A DNA stretch of 64,000 bases from G963720515 sp963720515 (lineage in GTDB: Bacteria; Actinomycetota; Thermoleophilia; Gaiellales; Gaiellaceae): the NCBI GenBank assembly GCA_963720515.1, contig OY970397.1:496001-560000 (forward strand), read 5' to 3'. Below the pieces are notes generated by a model. The model worked only from the letters and a program-made list of their open reading frames with translations, was not told the DNA's origin and did not search any database. Below, piece after piece: positions 8,898-18,850 of this stretch. Every line of letters starts with the position of its first letter. Position 1 is the first letter of the stretch. Made by a program: the position numbers and the translations under genes.

Positions 8898-9812
8898 ATG
8901 AGCGCGGAGGCGGGCGGACAGGTCATCGCGATCTTCGGGCCGACAGCGTCCGGCAAGACGGACGTGGCCGAGGCGCTCGCCGACCGGCTTCCCGGTGAGG
9001 TCGTCTCGGCGGACGCGATGCAGGTCTACCGCGGCCTCGAGATCCTCACGAACCAGCCGGAGCGCCCGACACGCCTCGTCGGGATCTGGCCGCTCGACCA
9101 CGAGGCGTCCGTCACCGAGTACCAGGCGCTCGCGCACGCGGCGATCGACGACGTCCTCGCGCGCGGGCGCACGCCCGTCGTCGCCGGCGGCACCGGCCTC
9201 TACCTGCGGGCCGCGCTCTCCGATCTCACCGTCCCCCCGCCGCCCGAGCCCGGGGCCCGCGAGCGGCTCGAAGCGCTCTACGACCGGGTGGGGCCCGAAC
9301 GTGCGCACGCGCTTCTCGCCGAGCGCGACCCGGCCGCCGCCGAGACCGTCCATGCGAACGACCGGCGCCGGGTCGTCCGAGCCCTCGAGCTCTCCGAGGC
9401 CGGCTCGAGCCTCAGGGGCGAGGAACTCTGGGCGGAGCGCACTCGGCACGCGACGCTCGTCGTCGGCCTCGACGTGCCGCGCGACGAGATCGTCCGGCGC
9501 ATCGAGGCGCGCACGGCGCGGATGTGGGAGCGCGGGGTGGAGGAGGAGGTGCGCATGGCGCTCGTCCAGCCGGTCTCACACACCGCGCGCACGGCGCACG
9601 GGCTCCTCGACATCGCCGGTCTCCCGCGCGACGAGGCGCAGGCGGCGCTCAACCTTCGCACCCGCCGCTACGCCGCCTACCAGCGAAAATGGATGCGCAG
9701 GATCCCGGGGCTCGTTACCGTTCCGGCCGACCGGCCCCCAGGCGAGGTTGCGGATGCGATTCTCGAAATGGCACGCGCTCGGCAACGCCTACCTGCTCGT
9801 CGAGCGGGCTGA
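8898..9812 (+). CDS. miaA: tRNA dimethylallyltransferase
   Basis: 304 residues from the ATG at 8898. It has the P-loop GPTASGKT at 14-21, the substrate Asp in SADAMQVYRGL, and TRRYAAYQRKWMRR near the end. MiaA prenylates A37 of tRNA to give i6A, the substrate of MiaB. The start is uncertain: a GTG at 8865 also fits, and it lies 9 nt after a -10-like TAGCAT (8850-8855); the ATG at 8898 has a weak GAGG before it. The C-terminal 59 bp overlap the start of the dapF-like gene in another frame. Confidence 0.95.
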   Translation: MSAEAGGQVIAIFGPTASGKTDVAEALADRLPGEVVSADAMQVYRGLEILTNQPERPTRLVGIWPLDHEASVTEYQALAHAAIDDVLARGRTPVVAGGTGLYLRAALSDLTVPPPPEPGARERLEALYDRVGPERAHALLAERDPAAAETVHANDRRRVVRALELSEAGSSLRGEELWAERTRHATLVVGLDVPRDEIVRRIEARTARMWERGVEEEVRMALVQPVSHTARTAHGLLDIAGLPRDEAQAALNLRTRRYAAYQRKWMRRIPGLVTVPADRPPGEVADAILEMARARQRLPARRAG

Positions 9813-10527
9813 CGTCCCGAACGCGCACATGACGCCCGAATACGCGCGGCGGCTCTGCGACGTCGAGACCGGGATCGGCTCCGATGGCGTCATCGAGATC
9901 GTGGCGCAGGACGGCGCCGTCGCCGACGCGCTCATCTGGAACCCGGACGGCTCGCAGGCCGAGTTCTCTGGGAACGGCGCGCGGATCGCAGCCGCCTGGC
10001 TCGGCGTCCGCGCCGAGCGCTCCGACGTCAGCCTGCGCTTCGGCGCGCGCGAGGTGACGGCGCACATCCACGCGGCGAGCGTGGAGCTCTCGGCCGGCCC
10101 GGTCGAGGTCGGGCCGCCGGAGACGATCGACGCCGGCGGCGAGACGATCGAGCTCACGCCGGTCTCGGTCGGCAACCCGCACGCGGTGATCCGGCGCGAC
10201 GACCCGGCCGGTGATCTTGCGCGCCTCGGGCCGCTCGTCGAGAACCACCCGCGCTTCCCGGAGCGGACGAACGTGCAGCTCGTGCGCGTCACGGGGCCGG
10301 GCGAACTCGAGGTCGCCGTGTGGGAGCGGGGCGCGGGCGCCACGGCCTCGTCGGGCTCGAGCGCCGTCGCCGCCGCCGCGGCGGCGGTCGCGAACGGCTG
10401 GTGCGCGAGCCCCGTCACGGTCGTGCTCCCGGGCGGCGCGCTCGAGGTCGCGCTCGACGCCGACCTCAACGCGACGCTCACCGGGCCGGTCGAGGAGATC
10501 TGCCGGGGCGAGGTCCTCGCCCGCTAG
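9754..10527 (+). CDS. dapF: DapF-like epimerase lacking both catalytic cysteines
   Basis: 257 residues with the full diaminopimelate epimerase fold: N-terminus MRFSKWHALGNAY, GNPHAVI with the conserved His, and RFPERTNVQLV. DapF converts LL- to meso-diaminopimelate for lysine and peptidoglycan. The two catalytic thiols are absent here. The usual CGNGAR is SGNGAR (Ser72, codon 9967-9969), and the usual GETxxCGSG is GATASSGSS (Ser200, codon 10351-10353). The active-site Glu before the second Cys is Ala. It sits directly before a dapD/dapC/dapE operon on the opposite strand. It may be a divergent epimerase, an enzyme with altered chemistry, or inactive. Confidence 0.85.
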   Translation: MRFSKWHALGNAYLLVERADVPNAHMTPEYARRLCDVETGIGSDGVIEIVAQDGAVADALIWNPDGSQAEFSGNGARIAAAWLGVRAERSDVSLRFGAREVTAHIHAASVELSAGPVEVGPPETIDAGGETIELTPVSVGNPHAVIRRDDPAGDLARLGPLVENHPRFPERTNVQLVRVTGPGELEVAVWERGAGATASSGSSAVAAAAAAVANGWCASPVTVVLPGGALEVALDADLNATLTGPVEEICRGEVLAR

Positions 10528-10541
10528 CAAAGGAGGAGGCG

Positions 10542-11263
10542 ATGGAGGCAGCTGCGGAAACTGGGAACGGCCTGATCGTCTGGCACGACCACGTCGCGGC
10601 CGACCGCGACGCGTCCGTGGCGTTCTATTCGGAGACGCTCGGGTGGGACATCGAGATGTGGGACCAGGGCGAGGTCGTCTACCCGATGCTCGGCCGCGAG
10701 GGCTCCTGGCACGGCGGCTTCGTCGCGCGGGAGGGCGACGCCCACTGGCTCCCGTACGTGCGCGTCGAGGACGTGCGCGCGTCGGTCACGTCGGTCGGCC
10801 AGGCGGGCGGCGCCGTGCTCCGGCCGCCGACCGAGGTGCCGAACGTCGGCATGTCCGCCACCGTGGCCGACCCGGGCGGCGCGGTCTTCGCGCTCTGGCA
10901 GGATCAGGGCGGGCCGCTCCCGACGCAGGACGTCTTCGCCTGGGAGGAGGTCTACGTCCCCGACGTGGACGAAGCCGAGGGGTTCTACAGCCGGGTGCTG
11001 GGCTGGACGATTGCGCCGTTCCAGGAGGGCTACACGGTGCTCAAGCACGGCGAGGCGACCGTCGGCGGCATCCTCGCGCTGCCGGAGGGACTCGAGCCCA
11101 CGTGGCTGACGTACCTCGCGGCCGAGGACGTGGACGAGACGCTCGACGCGATGCTCGAGCGAGGCGCGACCCGGCGGATGGGGCCGATCGACATCGAGAA
11201 CGTCGGGCGCGTCGCCGTGCTCGTGGACCCGTTCGGCGCGGCCGTCGGGCTGTACGCCGCGGC

Positions 11264-11267
<4 letters not shown>
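10542..11267 (+). CDS. two-domain VOC (glyoxalase-fold) protein
   Basis: 241 residues made of two vicinal-oxygen-chelate repeats, about 8-118 and 124-241. Each opens with a metal-site-like His/Glu (WHDHVAADRDASVAFYSETLGW and WEEVYVPDVDEAEGFYSRVLGW) and ends with DPGGAVFALWQ or DPFGAAVGLY. This layout is common in actinobacterial proteins annotated as glyoxalase/bleomycin resistance; no substrate can be assigned. A strong AGGAGGAGG ribosome binding site (10531-10539) precedes the ATG. It overlaps convergent dapD through a shared CTAG. Confidence 0.85.
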
Positions 11268-12074
<807 letters not shown>

Positions 12075-12078
<4 letters not shown>

Positions 12079-13226
12079 AGCGCCGCCTCGAGCCGCTCGA
12101 CGGCGCGGCGGCAGTCGTCCTCGGTCGGGACGAGCGCGAAGCGGACGTAGCCCTCGCCCGAGGGCCCGAGGTAGGACCCGGGCGTCACGACGACGCCGGT
12201 CTCGAGCAGCCGCTCGGCGAAGCCCTCGGACGTCTCGCCGGCCGGCACCTCCACCCAGAGGTACATCGTCGCCGCGCTCCCGGCCACGCGGAGCCCCGCG
12301 CGTGCCAGGAACTCGAGGAGCGTGGCACGCTTGCGGCCGTAGAGCGCGCGGTTTCGCTCGACGTGCTCCTCGTCGTCCCAGGCGACCACGGAGGCGCGCT
12401 GGACGAACTCCTGCGGCGCCGTGCCCGAGTTGGGGCGGAAGGAGCGGAGCGCGTCGCAGAGCTCGGCGTCGCCCGCGAAGAACGCGGAGCGGTAGCCCGT
12501 CATGGACGAGCGCTTGGAGAGCGAGTTGAAGACCGCGACGCGCGCGCCCTTGCCGCGCACCTCGAGCGCCGAGGGCGGCGGTACGTCGAACCAGAGCTCC
12601 GTGTAGGCCTCGTCCGAGGCGAGGACGACGTCGTGCTCGGCGCAGAGCTCGGCGGCCCGCTCGTAGAAGGCGAGCGGCGCCACGGCGCCCGTCGGGTTGT
12701 TCGGGTAGTTCACCCAGAGCACGGCCGTGCGCTCCCAGGTGTCCTCGTCCAGGGCCTCGAGGTCGGGCAGGAAGCCGTTCGCTTCGAGGAGCGGCAGCGC
12801 GAGGACCTCGGCGTGCGCGAAGGCGCCGCCGCGCGCGGGCACCGGATAGCCGGGCTCCGTGCAGATCACCGTGTCGCGGCCCGCTTCCGGATCGAGCAGG
12901 AGCTGCGCGAACGTGAAGATCGCCTCCTTCGACCCGTAGGTCGGGACGATCTCGGTGTCCGGGTCGAGCTCGGCGGAGAAGCGCCGCGCGGCCCAGCGCG
13001 CGATCGCCTCGCGGAGCTCGGGGAGGCCCTGTGCTCGCGGATAGCCCTCCGTCGCCGGAAGCGCGTCCACCAGCGCCTGCTCGATCCTCGGGTCGGTGCG
13101 CTCGCGCGGGTCGCCCATGCCGAAGTCGATCAGCTCGATCCCGCGGGCGGCGACGCGCTTCTTCGCCTCGTCGAGGCGCACGAACGGGTAGCCGGCCTGG
13201 GATGCGAGCGCGGGGGAGAGCCGCAT
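12075..13226 (-). CDS. dapC: Succinyldiaminopimelate transaminase
   Basis: A 383-residue fold-type I PLP aminotransferase. The substrate loop YPNNPTGA and the PLP-lysine segment NSLSKRSSMTGYR are clear, and the N-terminus LIDFGMGDPRERTDPRI fits DapC of actinobacteria. DapC makes N-succinyl-LL-DAP from the DapD product. It lies between dapE and dapD in one - strand operon: 2 bp after dapE and overlapping dapD. A TAGCGT motif 6 nt before the ATG may give an extra internal leaderless transcript. Confidence 0.92.
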
Positions 13227-13228
13227 GG

Positions 13229-14290
13229 CTACACGCTATCTGTGAGGAAGGTCGAGAGCGTCTCGTAGACCCGCTCGAGCGCGGCGATCTCCACCCGCTC
13301 GTCCTGCGTGTGCGCGTAGCGCGTGGCGCCGGGCCCGTAGTTCACGGCGTCGATCCCAACCTCCGCGAACTCGGCCACGGGCGTCCAGGCCTGCTTCGGC
13401 AGGACGTCGAGCGAGCCGGCGGCGCGGAGCCGCTGGACGAGCGGCGCGTCCACGACGACCGGCGCGGGGGAGGAGTTCCCGATGATGCGCACCTCGTCGG
13501 CGCCCGCCTCGTCGGCCAGCTCGCGGATCCGCGCCTCGGCGTCGGCGGGCGAGCGGTCGGCCGCGTAGCGGTGGTTCAGGAGACACACGGCGCGCGCGGG
13601 CACGACGTTCGCCGCGATCCCGCCGGCGAGCCTCGTCGCCGTTGTGACCTCCACGAACTCGAGGCCGCCGAGCTCGACCTTGCGCGGCGCCACGGGGAGG
13701 ATGCGCGCGAGCCCCTCGACGGCGCGCTCGACCGCGTTCACGCCCGTCCAGGGCCGCGCGGAGTGCGCGCTCTCGCCGTGGTAGACGAGCTCGGCGTTGA
13801 GGTTCCCGAGGCAGCCCACGTGGAGCGTCGCGTCGGTCGGCTCGAGCATCACGGCGAGCTCGGCCTCCAGCACGTCCGGGTTGGCCGCGAAGAACCCGGG
13901 CAGCGCACTCTCCGCCGAGGGCAGCTCCTCCCGCGGGAAGAAGAGGAGGCCGATGTCTACGGCGGGTTGGAGCCCGGCTCCGATCGCGCGCGCGAGCTCG
14001 ACGAGCACCGCGCAGCCGCCCTTCATGTCCGTCGTGCCGAGCCCGACGACCCAGCCGTCCTCGATCCGTCCGGGCCAGTTCTCCTGGGCGGGAACGGTGT
14101 CGAGGTGGCCCGCGAGGACGACGAGCGGACGGCCCGCGCGGCGCGGCGTCGCGTAGTAGCGCGTGTCGTCGCCCGAGTACGCGAGCGGCAGCGGCACGGA
14201 GGCCTCGACCCACGCGACGGCCTCCGCCTCGTTCCGGCTCTCGGACGGGATGTTCACGAGCGCGAGCGTCGTCGCCGCGAGATCCGGCAC
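13229..14290 (-). CDS. dapE: Succinyl-diaminopimelate desuccinylase
   Basis: A 353-residue M20-family metallopeptidase: AGHLDTVPAQ (metal His and Asp), GTTDMKGGCAV (bridging Asp), FFPREELPS (catalytic Glu pair position) and YGPGATRYAHTQDE (C-terminal metal His). DapE removes succinate to give LL-DAP, the expected substrate for DapF. It starts with GTG and is first in the dapE-dapC-dapD operon; a -10-like TAGGCT lies 6 nt upstream. Confidence 0.92.
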   Translation of the reverse strand: MPDLAATTLALVNIPSESRNEAEAVAWVEASVPLPLAYSGDDTRYYATPRRAGRPLVVLAGHLDTVPAQENWPGRIEDGWVVGLGTTDMKGGCAVLVELARAIGAGLQPAVDIGLLFFPREELPSAESALPGFFAANPDVLEAELAVMLEPTDATLHVGCLGNLNAELVYHGESAHSARPWTGVNAVERAVEGLARILPVAPRKVELGGLEFVEVTTATRLAGGIAANVVPARAVCLLNHRYAADRSPADAEARIRELADEAGADEVRIIGNSSPAPVVVDAPLVQRLRAAGSLDVLPKQAWTPVAEFAEVGIDAVNYGPGATRYAHTQDERVEIAALERVYETLSTFLTDSV

Positions 14291-14296
14291 GGCGGC

Positions 14297-14302
14297 AGCC
14301 TA
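14297..14302 (-). promoter_or_regulatory. -10-like TAGGCT of the dap operon
   Basis: Read on the - strand, TAGGCT ends 6 nt before the dapE GTG, with no ribosome binding site. It would drive a leaderless dapE-dapC-dapD transcript. Confidence 0.45.
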
Positions 14303-14319
14303 TCGCCGCGCCACGAGGG

Positions 14320-14325
14320 CATAAT
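14320..14325 (+). promoter_or_regulatory. -10-like CATAAT before hflX
   Basis: CATAAT ends 8 nt before the hflX ATG and no Shine-Dalgarno sequence is present; it lies in the 43-bp divergent gap with dapE. Confidence 0.4.
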
Positions 14326-14333
14326 CAGTTCGG

Positions 14334-15647
14334 ATGGAGCACCCCGCGCCCGAGTCCGCGAACGGGATGGAGCCGGAACGCGGGTTCTGCGTCCTCGTGC
14401 TCGCGCCGGGGGCGGCGCCCGACGACGAGCTGGCCGAGGTGCGCGACCTCATGCGCACCGCCGGCGTCGAGCCGGTCGGCGAGCTCGTCCAGCACCGGCG
14501 CGTGCCCGATGCGCGCACCTACGTCGGCAAGGGGAAGCTCGAGGAGCTGAAGGCCGTCGTCGGCGAGGAGCACGCGGAGACGGTGATCGTGGACGACGAT
14601 CTCGACCCGAGCCAGGCGCGCCGGCTCGAGGACGCGCTCGACGTCCGCGTCGTCGACCGCACGCAGCTCATCCTCGACATCTTCGCCCAGCACGCAGTCA
14701 CGGCCGAGGGAAAGCTCCAGGTGGAGCTCGCCCAGCTCGAGTACAACCTCCCGCGGATGCGCGGCATGTGGAAGCACCTCGAGCGCACGGGCGGCGGTGC
14801 AGGTGCGGGGCGACGGGGTCCCGGCGAGCAGCAGCTCGAGACCGACCGCCGCCTGGCGCGCCGGCGCATCTCCGTCCTCAAGGAGCGCCTCCGCGGCCTC
14901 GAGAAGCGCCGCGCGACCCAGCGGAAGGCCCGCCGTGAGGCCGCCGTGCCCGTCGTCGCGCTCGCGGGCTACACGAACGCGGGCAAGTCCACGCTCCTGA
15001 ACGCCCTGACGGACGCGGGCGTCTCCGTGAACGACCGGCTCTTCGAGACGCTCGACCCGACCACGCGCGCCTTCGAGGAGGCGGGGCGGCGCTACCTCGT
15101 GACCGACACCGTCGGGTTCATCCGGCGCCTGCCCCACCAGCTCGTCGAGGGCTTCGCCGCCACGCTCGAGGAGACGCTGCTCGCGGACCTGGTGCTGCAC
15201 GTCGTGGACGCGGCCGAATCGGACGAGCGCATGGAGGAGACGATCGCCGCCGTCGAGGCGGTCCTCCGCGACATCGACGCCGACAGGCTCCCGCGCGAGC
15301 TCGTGCTGAACAAGATCGACGCGATCGACCCGCTCGGCCGGCGGCGGCTCGCGAACCGCTATCCGGGCGCGGTGCAGCTCTCGGCCGCGACGGGCGAGGG
15401 CCTCGACGCCCTCCGCGCGCGCGTGGCCGAGCGGCTCTCGGGCCTCTTCGTCCCGGTGCGCCTCCTCGTCCCGTACGCGGATGGGCGCGTGCTGACCGAG
15501 CTCTACGGCCTGGGGGCGCCGATCGAGGAGCGGGCCGACCTGCCGGAAGGGGTGCGAATCGTGGCGCGGCTTCCGCGGAGCGAGGTCGGGCGCTTCGCGC
15601 CGTACCTCGTGGCCGAGCGCGAGGCGCTCGCCGACCATGGCGCCTGA
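14334..15647 (+). CDS. hflX: GTPase HflX
   Basis: 437 residues. The N-terminal HflX domain includes TYVGKGKLEELK and QLEYNLPRMRGMW, then a coiled coil and the G domain with GYTNAGKST (Walker A, 212-220), DTVGFIRRLP (G3) and NKID (G4). HflX is a ribosome-associated GTPase that splits stalled or hibernating ribosomes. It overlaps dut by 11 bp, so hflX-dut-nudix looks like one operon. Confidence 0.95.
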   Translation: MEHPAPESANGMEPERGFCVLVLAPGAAPDDELAEVRDLMRTAGVEPVGELVQHRRVPDARTYVGKGKLEELKAVVGEEHAETVIVDDDLDPSQARRLEDALDVRVVDRTQLILDIFAQHAVTAEGKLQVELAQLEYNLPRMRGMWKHLERTGGGAGAGRRGPGEQQLETDRRLARRRISVLKERLRGLEKRRATQRKARREAAVPVVALAGYTNAGKSTLLNALTDAGVSVNDRLFETLDPTTRAFEEAGRRYLVTDTVGFIRRLPHQLVEGFAATLEETLLADLVLHVVDAAESDERMEETIAAVEAVLRDIDADRLPRELVLNKIDAIDPLGRRRLANRYPGAVQLSAATGEGLDALRARVAERLSGLFVPVRLLVPYADGRVLTELYGLGAPIEERADLPEGVRIVARLPRSEVGRFAPYLVAEREALADHGA

Positions 15648-16089
15648 GCGGCTCCTCGTCACCCGGCTGCACCCGGAGGCCGAGCTGCCGTCGCGCTCCT
15701 ACGCGGGCGACGCCGGGCTCGACCTCGCGACCTGCGAGGTCGTGCGGCTCGGACCCGGCGAGCGGGCGGTGGTGCGGACCGGCATAGCGGTCGCGATCCC
15801 CGAGGGCCATGCGGGCTACGTCCAGCCGCGCTCGGGCCTCGCGGCGCGGCACGGGGTCTCCGTCGTCAACTCGCCGGGCCTCATCGACGCCGGCTACCGC
15901 GGCGAGCTGCGCGTGGTGCTCCTGAACACCGACCTCGAGGAGACGTTCGTGGCGGAGCCGGGCGACCGGATCGCCCAGCTCGTCGTCCTCCCGGTGCCCG
16001 AGCTCGTGCTCGAGGAGGTCGAGGAGCTGCCGGAGAGCGAGCGCGGCGTGCGGGGCTTCGGCTCCTCGCAGCGGGCGGCGGGCAAGTGA
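15637..16089 (+). CDS. dut: dUTP diphosphatase
   Basis: A 150-residue trimeric-type dUTPase with its conserved motifs in order: AGDAGLDLA (I), PRSGLAARHGV (II), GLIDAGYRGELRV (III, catalytic Asp and uracil-binding Tyr), GDRIAQLVV (IV) and RGVRGFGSS (V). It hydrolyses dUTP to dUMP and pyrophosphate, keeping uracil out of DNA. The gene overlaps both hflX and the following NUDIX gene. Confidence 0.96.
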   Translation: MAPERLLVTRLHPEAELPSRSYAGDAGLDLATCEVVRLGPGERAVVRTGIAVAIPEGHAGYVQPRSGLAARHGVSVVNSPGLIDAGYRGELRVVLLNTDLEETFVAEPGDRIAQLVVLPVPELVLEEVEELPESERGVRGFGSSQRAAGK

Positions 16090-16538
16090 TCGAGCCGCGC
16101 CTGCGCGTCTCGGCCGTCCTGCGGCGCGAGGGGCGGGTGCTGCTCTGCCGCCAGGAGAAGGACGGCGACGAGTACTGGCTCCTCCCGGGCGGCGGCGTCC
16201 ACTACGGGGAGAGCCTCGCGGAGGCGCTCCGGCGCGAGCTCGAGGAGGAGTGCGGGATCTCCGACGACCTCCCGCTCGAGGGCCCTGTCTGCGTAGTGGA
16301 CTCGATCGCACCGCCGCAGGCCCGGCCGAAGCACGTCGTGCACATCGTCTTCGCGGGCTACCTCGGCGGCCGCTCGCTCGAGGCGGTCACGTCGAAGGAC
16401 GCGGCAATCCGCGGCCACCGTCTCTTCGGGCTCGACGAGCTCCCCGAGGTCACGCTCCACCCGCCCATCCAGCGGTTCCTCATGCGTTGGCAGCCGGGCG
16501 ACCCGACCGTGTACCTCGGCGCCCTCTGGGCGCGCTAG
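16086..16538 (+). CDS. NUDIX hydrolase
   Basis: 150 residues with a complete Nudix box, G-x5-E-x7-REx2EE-x-G, seen as GGVHYGESLAEALRRELEEE followed by CGI (about 38-60). Substrate unknown; its place after dut suggests nucleotide-pool cleaning, but that is inference. It starts with GTG, overlapping the dut stop by four bases (GTGA). Its TAG shares a CTAG with the convergent gatD stop. Confidence 0.88.
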   Translation: MIEPRLRVSAVLRREGRVLLCRQEKDGDEYWLLPGGGVHYGESLAEALRRELEEECGISDDLPLEGPVCVVDSIAPPQARPKHVVHIVFAGYLGGRSLEAVTSKDAAIRGHRLFGLDELPEVTLHPPIQRFLMRWQPGDPTVYLGALWAR

Positions 16539-17284
16539 AACCTGCCGCCGCGGGCGTGCGCGCGGGCGACCGCCACGTCGTGGGCCGCGATTTCGAGCGC
16601 GTCGTCGAGCGGCTCGAGGGCGGGCGGCTCGCCGAGGCGCCGCGCCAGCGCCTGGCCGAGCACCCAGTCCGCGAGCCACGGGTTGCGCGGCAGGAGCGGC
16701 CCGTGGAGGTACGTGCCGAGGGCGCGCCCGCGGCGGCAGCCCTCGTACCCGGACTCGCCGTCGTTCCCGAACCCGGCGACGACGCGGCCGAGCGGCTCCG
16801 CGCCCGGCGCGAGGATCGTGCGGCCCGCATGGTTCTCGAACCCGGCCAGGCTGCGCCGCTCGCCCGGCTCGAGCTCGCAGTCGAGGAGGACGTCGCCGAT
16901 CATGCGCCGCTCGCCCGCGACGGTGTGGAGGTCGAAGAGCCCCGCGCCCGGCAGCTCCGCGCCCGAGCGGTCGCGGTAGAAGCGTCCGAGGAGCTGGTAG
17001 CCGCCGCAAACCGCGAGCACTGCCGCTCCGCCGTCGAGCGCGGCTTCGAGCGCCGGCCCCCGCGCGGCCACGTCGGGGGCGATGAGCGACTGCTCGCGGT
17101 CCTGGCCGCCGCCGATGTAGAGGAGGTCGTGCGCGTCCGGGTCGAGGACGTCGCCGAGCGAGACGGGGCGCACCTCGAAGCCGATCCCCCGTGCGGCGCA
17201 CCGCCCGGCCAGGACGGCCATGTTCCCGCGGTCGGCGTAGATGTTCAGGTACTCGGGATAGAGATGGCCGACGACGACGTTCAC
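16535..17284 (-). CDS. gatD: Lipid II isoglutaminyl synthase, glutaminase subunit GatD
   Basis: A 249-residue class I glutamine amidotransferase of the CobB/CobQ-like type. The nucleophile Cys93 lies in LAVCGGYQLLG, and the catalytic His in GTYLHGPLLPRNP. GatD supplies ammonia to MurT for amidation of D-Glu in lipid II, which is needed for cross-linking in many Gram-positives. The N-terminus VVVGHLYPEYLNIYADRGN is typical. The GTG start overlaps the murT stop (GTGA), as in other murT-gatD operons. Confidence 0.94.
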   Translation of the reverse strand: MNVVVGHLYPEYLNIYADRGNMAVLAGRCAARGIGFEVRPVSLGDVLDPDAHDLLYIGGGQDREQSLIAPDVAARGPALEAALDGGAAVLAVCGGYQLLGRFYRDRSGAELPGAGLFDLHTVAGERRMIGDVLLDCELEPGERRSLAGFENHAGRTILAPGAEPLGRVVAGFGNDGESGYEGCRRGRALGTYLHGPLLPRNPWLADWVLGQALARRLGEPPALEPLDDALEIAAHDVAVARAHARGGRF

Positions 17285-18642
17285 GCGGCCTCCCAGTAGG
17301 GGCGCACGAGCCCCCGGTCGGAGACGATCCGCCGCAGCGCGAGCATCGCCGTGTAGGTCGGGAGCACGGCCAGCTCGCCCCCCGGCGGCGTCAGCTCGAG
17401 CCCGCGGTCGAGGGCCCGCTCGAGGTCCGGCTCGACCTCGATGCGGTCCCTTGCGAGGCCGCCGTAGGCGAAGCGAAGCGCGAGCTCCTGGGCGCGCGAC
17501 CCCGTCGCGACGAGCCTCTCGAGGCCCGCCGCGAGCGGCTCGAAGTCCACGTCCCAGATCCAGGAGACGTCGCGGCCGTCGGCGATGTCGTCGTTCAGCG
17601 CGACGACGGCGAGCGAGGGGGGACCGCCGTCCACGAGCGTCCGCACGACCTCGTTCGCACCCGCCGGGTTCTTCACGAGGAGGAGCAGCACGCCGCGGTC
17701 GCCGACCGGGATCCGCTCGAAGCGCCCGAACGCGGCGCGGAAGCGCCCGAGGCCCGCTGCAGCGTCGTCGAGCGACGCGCCGAGCGCGAGGGAGAGCGAC
17801 GCGGCCGCGAGCGCGTTGTAGACGTTGTAGAGCCCGGGGAGCGCCAGCCCGACCCGGCGCGTGCCGTCGGGCGCGACGAGGTCGAACGAGGAGCCGTCGA
17901 GACCCTCGAGCGAGATCGCCCGGGCGGCGACGTCGAGCGGGGGGCGCACGAGGCCGCACGACGGGCAGCGGTAGTCCCCGAGGTGGCCCATGTACGCCGC
18001 GAGGTACTCGTAGGGCGTGCCGCAGCGGACGCAGTACTTCGAGTCTGCGGCGTGGGGGAGCCGCTCCCGCGCGACGGCCGGGTCGTCGAGCCCGAAGCGC
18101 AGCGCGGCGGGCCGGTCGGCGGCGATGGACGCGACGAGCGGGTCGTCGGCGTTCGCGACGACGGTCGCCGCGGGGTCGAGCGCGCGGACCGCGCCGCGCC
18201 AGCGCTCGGCCACGAGCTCGAGCTCGCCGTAGCGGTCGAGCTGGTCGCGGAAGAGGTTGCCGAGGAGCACCGCGTGCGGCGCGGTCCGCGCGGCGATGTC
18301 CGGGAAGGCGGCCTCGTCCACCTCGAAGAGCCCGAGCTCCGCGCCGTCGGTCTCGAGGAGCGTCGAGGCGACGCCGGAGACGAGATTCGCGCCCGAGCGG
18401 TTGTGGGCGAGGCGCACGCTCGGCCCGAGGATCTCCGCGACCATGGCGGAGGTCGTCGTCTTGCCGTTCGTGCCCGTGACGAGCGCGCAGCCGCGCGGCA
18501 GGCGGCCCGCGAGCACCCCCACCGCAGACGGGTCGAGCGTCGCGAGGATCTTGCCCGGAAGCGTCGTCCCTCCGCCCCGGGAGGCGAGCCGCGAGAGCCG
18601 GCCGGCGAGCCGCGCCAGGAGGATCTCGAGGCGAAGCCGCAC
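17281..18642 (-). CDS. murT: Lipid II isoglutaminyl synthase, ligase subunit MurT
   Basis: A 453-residue Mur-ligase homologue: P-loop GTNGKTTT at 57-64, central domain NLFRDQLDRYGE, and the DUF1727 C-terminal domain. The zinc ribbon inserted in the central domain, Cys 204/207 and 226/229, is a hallmark of MurT and separates it from MurC/D/E/F. With GatD it amidates the D-Glu of lipid II. It starts with GTG and is preceded by a -10-like TAGACT 6 nt upstream. Confidence 0.95.
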   Translation of the reverse strand: MRLRLEILLARLAGRLSRLASRGGGTTLPGKILATLDPSAVGVLAGRLPRGCALVTGTNGKTTTSAMVAEILGPSVRLAHNRSGANLVSGVASTLLETDGAELGLFEVDEAAFPDIAARTAPHAVLLGNLFRDQLDRYGELELVAERWRGAVRALDPAATVVANADDPLVASIAADRPAALRFGLDDPAVARERLPHAADSKYCVRCGTPYEYLAAYMGHLGDYRCPSCGLVRPPLDVAARAISLEGLDGSSFDLVAPDGTRRVGLALPGLYNVYNALAAASLSLALGASLDDAAAGLGRFRAAFGRFERIPVGDRGVLLLLVKNPAGANEVVRTLVDGGPPSLAVVALNDDIADGRDVSWIWDVDFEPLAAGLERLVATGSRAQELALRFAYGGLARDRIEVEPDLERALDRGLELTPPGGELAVLPTYTAMLALRRIVSDRGLVRPYWEAA

Positions 18643-18648
18643 GAGCCC

Positions 18649-18654
18649 AGTCTA
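18649..18654 (-). promoter_or_regulatory. -10-like TAGACT of murT-gatD
   Basis: On the - strand TAGACT ends 6 nt before the murT GTG, with no ribosome binding site; a likely leaderless promoter. Confidence 0.45.
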
Positions 18655-18850
18655 GATGCGAACCCGGGTTCCCTCGAACGAGGGATGGGGGCAGCGCTTG
18701 TACCCCGGACGGGGGATGTGGGGCCGCGCCTCGCCTCGTAGCCTCTGTCAACAGGGACTGCGGCCCACGCCACGGCGGTGCGTGGGAGGACCAATTGAGA
18801 CGGGAAGCCCGACACCTGCGGCACTCAGCTCCACCCGGGAGGGGCGGACG

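Noticed and set aside
18656..18850. N-terminal extension of the GGDEF/HD-GYP protein, or a c-di-GMP riboswitch in its leader
   Set aside because: The 65 in-frame codons have non-coding composition, and the GEMM core sequence elements are not present.
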